From Anaeramoeba flamelloides (lineage: Eukaryota > Metamonada > Anaeramoebidae), in contig JANTQA010000023.1 of NCBI GenBank assembly GCA_027625915.1, positions 3,162,001-3,226,000 of the forward strand: a stretch of DNA of 64,000 nucleotides. Direction: 5' to 3'. Shown here one piece after another: positions 56,894 to 64,000 of this stretch; positions within the stretch are counted from its first letter, which is position 1; every line of letters begins with the position of its first letter. The translations under genes were made by a program, and so were the position numbers. The notes under the pieces are model-generated. The model was not told the origin of the DNA. It was given only the letters and a program-made list of their open reading frames with translations, and made no database searches.

Positions 56894-57420
56894 AACCCAA
56901 TACCAAAAATTTGGACACACCCAAAAATAAAAATTAGGAAAAAAAATCACAATTTATTATATTTTTCCATCCTTTTATAAAAATATATTTAAGTTACCAT
57001 AGTATTAATGTTTTTATAAATAATTATTTTCCTCCAAATAAAAGAAAAAAATATAAAACTCAAAAATAAAAACAGGCATGTCCAAAATAATGAAACGAGC
57101 TGAACAAAAAAAGTATTGGTAAATTTTTTGAAATTTCACCAATAGTTGTTGATTGATCAAATAATAAGATACCGTACATCAATTAAATGTGATTTTCTAA
57201 TTTAACAAAATCAATACTAACTGTATATTGGCCAACAAAAAAAATTCCAATCTAACCAAAAAGATTTATATAACTTGAAAAAAGGAAATGAAAACAAAAC
57301 AAAAAAGACAAAAAATGAAATTATTTATAAAATCAAAATTATTTCCAAATTGAATGTCAAATGTAGTATTGCTATTCTTACAAATATTTAAATTGTGTCA
57401 AAATTTTTGTAATTTCAGTT
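56894..57420 (+). mobile_element. MITE family A, copy 3
   Basis: 527 bp with TA at both sides. Left end AACCCAATACCAAAAATTTG; right end, inverted, AACTGAAATTACAAAAATTT. The interior matches 61009-61541 closely (AATAATGAAACGAGCTGAAC). No ORF. Confidence 0.8.
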
Positions 57421-58221
57421 TATATCTAGTTGTCAAAATACAGTTTTTTTTTTTTTTGAATCAATTATTTTTTTTATGTGTTTTGGGATCATTAAAGATC
57501 AGTTTTTAAAAAACGGAAAAATAAGTATTGAAAAATTTCAGATGATTATAATTTCATTATATAGATATATATTTGAAAGTTAAAATATCAAGGAAAATGA
57601 TATATAAAAAGTATTTAAGACCATATTAAAGATAATTAATTTAAGTGTATGAAAAATAACTAATTTTTATTAGTTTTTGTAAACGTCTAAATAACTAATT
57701 TTTGTTTTTTAAGTTGAAAAATAGTTTGTAACTTTTTTTATCGAAAGGTAATTTTTTTTATTTTGTACTTTTTTTTTTTATTTTTTTCATATTTTATGAA
57801 AAGTACACTCAATAATGGTAATGATGGTAACAAAACCATAAGAAATGTGATCTTTGAAAGTTAGAATTGTTTATTGTGCCAGTGCTTAAAAGATCATCAT
57901 TTTTTACGTTCGAAAACAGGATAATTGTTCTTTTTCAGAACTCCTGTTTCTTCCTTAAACTGTACACAAGTTACATTATCTAAAAAATAGTTTTCTGGAA
58001 TTTGTTATAAAAAAAACACATAAAAGGATTATTGATCCTAATTGAAGAATATTTCCATGTAAGATCCCTTCATAATTTATAGAAGATTTAAAGAACAATT
58101 TTTAAGACAACTTATTAGATTGTAAAGTAGTCCTTAAGAGTAAAAAAAATGATCTCTTTTTTCGAATTTATCATTTTTTCATATTTCACCTTTTTGGAAT
58201 TTTTCAGGCTGGTCTGTTTTT

Positions 58222-58872
58222 ATGGACTTTTATCAATCAGAAGAAAAAATTACCAAGGAGAATGGAGATTTTCATACCTCACTTCAAGAATTACTTCAAA
58301 CCCTTCCTTTAAAAAAAGAAGAAAAAACAGGTACTATTGTTTTTGGAAAAGAAAATAAATCTGTTGGTAATTTATTAAACACAGTCTCAACTTCGCTGGC
58401 CACAATTACCAAACAATCAAAGGAATTGACAAAGGAGATTTTAGAAAAAGAAGAGGCGTTTCAACTTGATGGTATTGTTTCAAAAAGTTATCTTCGGAAT
58501 TTGTTGACTGGTTATAAAGAACAAAGCAATGGGCTGACACGATCAACCAAAAAATTGAACTCGAATTACAGCAACACAAAAAAAGAAATGTTTCCTCTCT
58601 TGGAAGATCTGTTTACAAATTCTATGGTGTTAAATAACACGTTAGATCTTCTTGAAGAACAATGCATATTAGCAATTGAAACTTCAAAAAGAATTGAAAT
58701 TGCTGAGAAGAATATCAAGGAAGGAGAAAAGAACTTTGAAAAGAAATTGCAACAAACAAAAAAGTGGGAAAACCAAATCCAACAACAAATTCAAAAACAA
58801 GAACAAGAACAAATTGAATTGGACAAAAAAGAAGAAAAACTTGTTCAAGACTTTGAACAAAGCTTGATATAA
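58222..58872 (+). CDS. Coiled-coil protein of unknown function
   Basis: 216 residues from an ATG (MDFYQSEEK) to TAA. The N-terminal 55 residues look extended. From about residue 50 it is mainly helical, with LLNTVSTSLATITKQSKELTKEIL and, from about 125, heptad-like Leu/Ile spacing running into a Lys/Glu/Gln-rich C-terminal helix (165-212) that is probably a coiled coil. A TTTTTCAG acceptor-like site lies 14 nt before the ATG, so a 5' UTR exon or an extra coding exon is possible. No membrane segment or catalytic motif. It resembles small scaffold or tether subunits (cytoskeletal, kinetochore or BLOC-type) only in general shape; I do not recognise the family. The codon composition is less AT-rich than the flanks, so the gene is real. 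Confidence 0.8.
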   Translation: MDFYQSEEKITKENGDFHTSLQELLQTLPLKKEEKTGTIVFGKENKSVGNLLNTVSTSLATITKQSKELTKEILEKEEAFQLDGIVSKSYLRNLLTGYKEQSNGLTRSTKKLNSNYSNTKKEMFPLLEDLFTNSMVLNNTLDLLEEQCILAIETSKRIEIAEKNIKEGEKNFEKKLQQTKKWENQIQQQIQKQEQEQIELDKKEEKLVQDFEQSLI

Positions 58873-60088
58873 TACCCGATTTTAATAACTAGTCGATTAA
58901 TTTTTCGTAAATAATAAATAATCAAAAAGTGATTTGTTTTATTTTTTAAAAAATCTGAATTACAATCAACAAATTGTATAAAGTGTGTGAGTATTTGTAA
59001 ATAAGAGTGTGAAATTTAAATTCAAAATTATTCTCTTTTTGGAATTCCAATTTTGAATCATGACAAACTTACGAAAGCTTGATAGTTTACTACATTTTTT
59101 AAAATTTAATTAATTTGATAATCTATCTTCAATTTTTCTCCAATAAACACTGTCTAAATAGAATATAGAACCATTACCTTACATTTTTACAAGTGCACTA
59201 TCGGTTAATAATATTTATTTGATCGACAAGAAGTTGAAGTGATACTTTGATCCCATTTTAAATTATAATAATATCAGTCGAAAATTATGTTAGCGTTGTG
59301 TTAAATTCAATTTATATTTTTCTGTTTTTTTTTTATTAAGGGATTAGTCTCTATTATTTTTTTAATGACCAATTTCTAAATAAGGATTCCTAATCTAGAA
59401 ATATATTTAATATTGAAAACAAATTGGGGTTTTCAAATCTAAGTAATTGACAAAAAATTTACTCAATCTCTATTAAATGTAGGTAAAAAAATTTAATAGA
59501 GATTAGTCCCTTAATCTAAATTTTCAAAATAATTACCAAATTGGGTTTCTTAATTAAAGGATACCAACTATTTTTGATTAAAATTTTATAGATTCGATAA
59601 ATATTTTGCTATATAAACAGAGTTCACATTTTGATTCTTTTTTGGAAAAAAACCTCAAATAATTATAATTTTTACTCGATGGATAAAACCAAGAGATTCT
59701 TTTTTCTTTCAATGATAAACTGTGTTCTTATTTCTTGTTTAAATTTGTCTTTTCAAAGAATCCCACCAAATTTCAATATATAATAATTAACAATTTTTTA
59801 AAAAATAATAAATGACTTTTAATAATTCTCAGAAAAAATATAAATATTTTTGAGGTTTTTCTTCTTGAGATTTTAGTTTAAATAATCTTTTTACTAACCC
59901 TGATGTTTTTGTGTTAATTTTTCTGAAGGGTTGAGTAATAATGGTTAAAAATATTTCTATGAAATGGATTAAAAAATTTCTAGATTTTATAAGTGCCCAA
60001 TAACAATCAATAAAATAACTAACATCTGAAGTACAATCGATCTCCGAAAATCAACAATGAAAAAGTGTACATTTTTAAAAAAAATCTG

Positions 60089-60181
60089 GCAAAGAGTGAC
60101 ACTCAATTTCCAATAAGAATGGTTGTGGTTTATCATTTTGAAAACAACTATGTCAGTTTTGAAGTGTTGCTCTTTAGCGCT
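60089..60181. repeat. Small inverted-repeat sequence Q, copy 2
   Basis: Arms GCAAAGAGTGACACTCAA and (right, inverted) GCTAAAGAGCAACACTTCAA; about 93 bp. A diverged copy is at 56470-56560. Confidence 0.6.
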
Positions 60182-61008
60182 TTTTGAGATATCGGTGATT
60201 TTTTTTTTCATTTTTCACTATTCATAAATATGTTATATTTTTCTCAAGAATCTTATAAAATATTTACTTTGTCAAATATAGTGAGTTACAATCTAACCAC
60301 AAATTAGATTAAATTGAATTAAATTGATTGTACAATTATGAAAAAAATTGTTATAAATTAAAGAAATTTACTCATTTGGAAATAGAAAATGAGAAAACAA
60401 ATAATTATTTTTTTTAAAAATTTGATTCTTTAGAATTGAGAATGCTTTTTAAACTTTTTTTTTTGAATTGAATTTTTTGTCAATGAGGAACAATGAAATT
60501 TTTTATTTTGTTATGTGAATTTTGTCAATCAAAAGAAGGGCAATTTCACAATACCCATTTTGGTTTCATGCCTCTTCATGGGTTTTGGTGCAAATCCATG
60601 GTAAATAACTAAACCCTTCAGAAAAGTATTTTACTTTGAAATGAAATCATAGAAATCTCTTTTTTAATATAGTTTTGATATTAAATACAATTTTTTTTTT
60701 TTTTAATTCCATGAAATCAGAATAAAATATTATTTAATTTATTTGAAAAATTATTCAAAAAGGGACTTTAACAAGCTGACAATAATGATAAAAATTGATC
60801 CTATCCCAGAGGAATCATTTTAATATTATGATCCAAATTTTAAATTTTTGTAATTCTAAAAATTCCAAAAATAGAATCATCTTAGAAACTCGATCTATAA
60901 ACTATGTTTCTGTGAAAGTGGCCCAAAAAATTTCATTTTTTTAAATAAGAATTATTTTGTATAATTAACCTTTTTTTTTTAAAAAAAAAAAAAAATTAGA
61001 ATAATATA

Positions 61009-61541
61009 AACCCCATTCCAAAAATTTTGACACACCTAAAATCAAAAATAAGCAAAAAAAATCCAATTTATTGCATTTTTACAAACTTAATATAAAACTA
61101 CATTTAATTAACTCAGTATTAATATTTTAATAAGTAATCACTTTAATCCAAATAAAAGAAAAAAAAATTAAAACTCAAAAATAAAAACAGGTGTGTCCAA
61201 AATAATGAAACGAGCTGAACAAAAAATGTATTGGTAAATTTGTTGAAATTTCACCCACAATTGTTGATCGATCAAATGTTAAGATACCATCAACCAATTG
61301 TATGTTATTTTCCAATTTAACAAACTCAACACTAACTTTCAATCAACCATTGAAAAAAAATTTCAGATCTAAAGGAAACAGATTACGTAACTGCAAAAAG
61401 GGTAAATGAAAACAAAGTAAAAAAGACAAAAAATGAAATAGTTTGTAAAATCAAAATTCTTTTCTAAATTGAATTTAAAGTATACAGTATTGCTATTCTT
61501 CTAACTATTTTAAAATGTGTCCAAATTTTTGGAATTTAGTT
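61009..61541 (+). mobile_element. MITE family A, copy 4 (most complete)
   Basis: 533 bp, TA-flanked. Left end AACCCCATTCCAAAAATTTT; right end, inverted, AACTAAATTCCAAAAATTTG followed by GACACA, the classic Tc1/mariner terminal style. It contains TGTTGATCGATCAAATGTTA. No transposase ORF. It supplies the empty site for the insertion seen at 9365-9561. Confidence 0.85.
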
Positions 61542-62161
61542 TATATAAGAAAATAGTTGATTTTTATCCGAAACAAATCTAGACAATCAATATATTTTCA
61601 AAAAATTACCAAACTCAAATTCTTAGGATAAAACTATCAAAAACTAAGGTTTATTTTGATTTACAATTGACGATCAAAGAAAATTCCAATTGGAATTATT
61701 ATGATTTTTTTACAAACATTTTTACTGCCCGATAGCATTAAAATAACATGTTTTTTGCCATGTAACTATCGATTTGTAATAAAAACAAAAAATAATAGCT
61801 TTTAATTTTTGGAATTCTATGATTCCACTCATCCCAATTCAGATTGAACGCTAAAAATCAATTTGAATTTACGGACACAATTCTTTTTTTGTCATACTTT
61901 GATAATTTTCCATACTGATATTGGAATAATAAATCGGAAAAAAATTTTTACTTCATTTTCATTTTCATTTTTTTTTTTTTTAGATAAAGGAAGAGTTTTC
62001 AAAGAAATTGATTGTAATTTGTTTTTTCTCTGTTTTTATTTGTTTGGTACTTTTTTTTCTGCGGTATTTTGGGTAAATATTAGACAAACTAAGAATCCTC
62101 AATAAAAGCAAGATTACAGAATTGAAAAAAGATAATCAGACAAATTTTGATTATAGTAGGG

Positions 62162-62608
62162 AAAAAAATCCCTTACAAGATTTTTAATTATGAGTATTAG
62201 TAAAATTTTTGTCTAATTTCATACATTTTTAATGAAATCCTTATTATAAATAACCAATTTTTTTATGATATTAGTAATAAACCTACCTAAAGTTCATCAA
62301 AGTAAGGTGTCTCTAGAATACTCGAGTAATTGTTTCATAGCATATGTTGATCAACTTTTTTTGAAAAACAATCAAGTTTTATTGAGGTTTATTAGAGTTT
62401 GGAAAATGATAATTTTTCTTCTTATTTTTTGATTGATTGAATGGTGTTTTGAACAAGTGTGATTTCATTAATCATCATTCTAATAAGTGGGGGAGTTATA
62501 ATTGAAAAAGTTTCAATTCTTAAAAAAAGGAATTTGATTGTAAATAAATGAAATTACACAATAATTTTACTAATATTCACAATTAAAAATCTTGTCAGGG
62601 ATTTTTTT
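62162..62608. mobile_element. MITE family P, copy 3
   Basis: 447 bp; inverted ends AAAAAAATCCCTTACAAG and (right, inverted) AAAAAAATCCCTGACAAG. Collinear with 55006-55453. Confidence 0.7.
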
Positions 62609-62628
62609 CACTGCTTTACATTTAAATA

Positions 62629-62817
62629 TTGGATGCCAGTAGTAGAGAAATAAAAAATGCTTATTCTTTTCGATCTCGTTTATGCTCTGAACACATGTTC
62701 TTTCGAAGCTGGAGTGCTACACGGGTGGGGCAAAATAATTGTAAGGTTCCAATATCTTCAAATACACATTACTACGGAAAATTCGATTTAGTGCGTATAC
62801 TGGTATTTGAATATTAA
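62629..62817 (+). pseudogene. Coding-like fragment with a J-domain-like helix
   Basis: A locally GC-richer frame of 62 codons beginning LDASSREIKNAYSFRSRL, which resembles helix II of DnaJ J domains (ASxREIKxAYRxL). The HPD motif that should follow is absent, there is no ATG at the start, and a stop precedes it. A foldback hairpin begins at its 3' end. Probably a gene relic or an exon of an unresolved gene; the similarity is short and may be chance. Confidence 0.22.
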
Positions 62818-62971
62818 AAGGTATAAAATTTTCACTTCCTTTTCAGATTTTTCTTGAATAAATTAAGTTCTGAAAAAAGTGGGTTGTAATTTGTGGTTTC
62901 GTTCGCTATTTGAAAAAGGAAATTGAAAATCAAGTAAAAATTTTTTCCTTTTAGAATTCAAATACCAGTCG
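62797..62971. repeat. Foldback hairpin J
   Basis: Arms ACTGGTATTTGAATATTAAA and (right, inverted) ACTGGTATTTGAATTCTAAA enclose AAATTTTCACTTCC...-type sequence also found at 50640-50850 and 8546-8670. Confidence 0.65.
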
Positions 62972-63323
62972 TGTAGATTTGAAAAACCCAGACGACACAA
63001 AAGCAGTATAAAACTCAATGTAAAACCATTTTAATAATTATACTTTTCAAAAAATGACAAATTCACAATTTGTCCCACCCTATTAAAGTCAGTTTTTAAA
63101 AATGAATTTTTCCTAAAATCACAGAAAGATCTTGAAACCTTGTGTCTGAACATTATTAAAAGTATGTAATAGAGGGAGGGTTAATATAACAAAACACAGA
63201 AAAATTGTTTGCAAACCTCAAATTACAAAAGAAATTCGAAATTTCACAATTAAAAACGAAAATTAAGTTTATTTTCTTACATACGAGTTTTTTTTATTTA
63301 TGATTTAAAAGTAGTTTTTGGAA

Positions 63324-63575
63324 TTAGTTTTCAATTTGAACAACTTTTTCAGATTTGTTACCAAAAAATAAAACATTTATCCCCATAATTAAGCATGCAA
63401 TACAAATGTATTGGCTTTTTCTTTCTCCAATTCGTGCCAATTTCCAAAGCAAACCACGGAAGCCTTGCTTTTTTCGATCTAATAACTGAGGGAATCGTTC
63501 GTGTACATAAGCACAAGTACAAATAAGAAGAAGAATAACAACTAGCATTGATCTAAAATCAAAAAGTGCAGACAT
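63324..63575 (-). CDS. TMEM167: Kish/TMEM167 family Golgi membrane protein
   Basis: A small two-helix protein of the early secretory pathway (Kish in Drosophila, TMEM167A/B in vertebrates, Ksh1 in yeast), needed for Golgi structure and protein secretion. Single exon, 83 residues, ATG start. The family signature is almost complete: [23 protein letters not shown] (1-23, first membrane helix), [24 protein letters not shown] (31-54, the conserved basic loop) and [17 protein letters not shown] (56-72, second helix). It carries an 11-residue C-terminal extension ([11 protein letters not shown]) compared with the usual 72. Highly conserved against the AT-rich background, so the call is firm. Confidence 0.96.
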   Translation of the reverse strand: MSALFDFRSMLVVILLLICTCAYVHERFPQLLDRKKQGFRGLLWKLARIGERKSQYICIACLIMGINVLFFGNKSEKVVQIEN

Positions 63576-64000
63576 TTCTATTCAGGCTTATTACAAATTT
63601 GAACAAGTTAAAAAAAATTAAAAAAATGATTTTGAAATTATTAAATACAGAGGCAAATACCAAACTCTTGTTTAAACAGTATTCATTCACCCAGTTTTTT
63701 GTTTCATATTAAATGTCAAATAACAATTGAAAATGTGTGTTATCAAATAAATTAAAAAAAAAAATACTAACAGAGAAATTAAAAGCTCGGATAGTTCATT
63801 TTTATTTTCTATCTAAAATATTAGTCAAAAGTAAAAAATGTATTCTGATTTTATCGAAAGACATATATGAATTAGAAAAGTAACAACTGAACCGTTTTAA
63901 TTGAGATCTTTATTGAATACACAAAATATATTGATTTTCGCCTTTTGTTAAATGAAGATAATCTAAAAAAAACTAAAACTTTCAAAAAAACAGAAAATGA
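63576..64000. other. Right-edge intergenic sequence
   Basis: AT-rich flank upstream of the Kish gene, presumably including its promoter. No gene, repeat or specific element recognised. Confidence 0.5.

Larger units (their letters stand above)
54767..58221. other. Intergenic region with MITEs and one GC-rich island
   Basis: Holds a family P element (55006-55453), a family B element (55679-56191), a coding-like GC-rich island (56331-56430), a short inverted-repeat sequence shared with 60089-60181 (56470-56560) and a family A element (56894-57420). The last 800 bases before the coiled-coil gene show no recognisable element. Confidence 0.5.
58873..63323. other. Intergenic region with several elements
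   Basis: Contains an inverted segment related to repeat L (about 59340-59620), sequence Q (60089-60181), family A (61009-61541) and family P (62162-62608) elements, a J-domain-like fragment (62629-62817) and a hairpin (62797-62971). No intact gene was found. Confidence 0.5.

Noticed and set aside
62629-62817. tRNA gene in the GC-richer stretch
   Set aside because: A GGTTCCAAT string resembles a B box, but no A box, acceptor stem or cloverleaf could be folded on either strand.
1-64000. CRISPR arrays, bacterial operons, rRNA and tRNA genes
   Set aside because: No regularly spaced direct repeats with unique spacers, no ribosome-binding sites and no conserved rRNA or tRNA sequence were seen; the window is spliced eukaryotic DNA.

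Overview
This window is nuclear DNA of a free-living, probably amoeboid protist. By eye it is roughly 80% A+T, with the standard genetic code (TAA, TAG and TGA all act as stops), short GT-AG introns (about 90-380 nt, one of about 1.1 kb and possibly one of about 3.1 kb) and long gene-poor gaps. The gene set is wholly eukaryotic: Rho GTPase, RasGAP, DUF547, C2, Kish/TMEM167, TMEM50/Vps68 and FANCB-like. The methylmalonyl-CoA epimerase and the AT-rich, signalling-rich, asparagine-rich style would fit Anaeramoeba or a similar anaerobic amoeba. That is an inference and cannot be proved from this window.

Layout. 1-365 (-): 5' part of an atypical Rho GTPase, cut by the window edge. 5424-7901 (+): an 825-aa single-exon protein resembling the Fanconi core-complex subunit FANCB. 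15004-15538 (-): two-exon methylmalonyl-CoA epimerase. 18454-21182 (+): three-exon polytopic membrane metallophosphoesterase. 24468-27491 (-): secreted two-domain glycosyltransferase with poly-Asn/Asp insertions, with a small uncertain ORF just upstream. 31990-33158 (-): a spliced gene I do not recognise, of which only some exons are resolved. 33700-34545 (+): EEP-superfamily phosphohydrolase of the plant At1g02270 type. 39164-44810 (-): RasGAP exons followed, in matching splice phase, by a DUF547 exon, probably one gene. 49564-50227 (-): C2-domain protein. 54170-54766 (-): TMEM50/Vps68. 58222-58872 (+): coiled-coil protein. 63324-63575 (-): Kish.

Only about a fifth of the window is coding. 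Much of the rest is interspersed repeats: at least five families of short non-autonomous inverted-repeat elements (MITE-like, TA target sites, Tc1/mariner-style ends), several foldback hairpins, and longer diverged repeats of 1 kb or more in both orientations. One element is nested inside another, and related copies show the empty site. (TA)n microsatellites often abut element ends. No tRNA, rRNA, CRISPR array or intact transposase was found.

The genes do not form an operon or pathway. Common themes are small-GTPase signalling (Rho, RasGAP-DUF547, C2) and Golgi/endosome membrane traffic and secretion (Kish, TMEM50, secreted glycosyltransferase).
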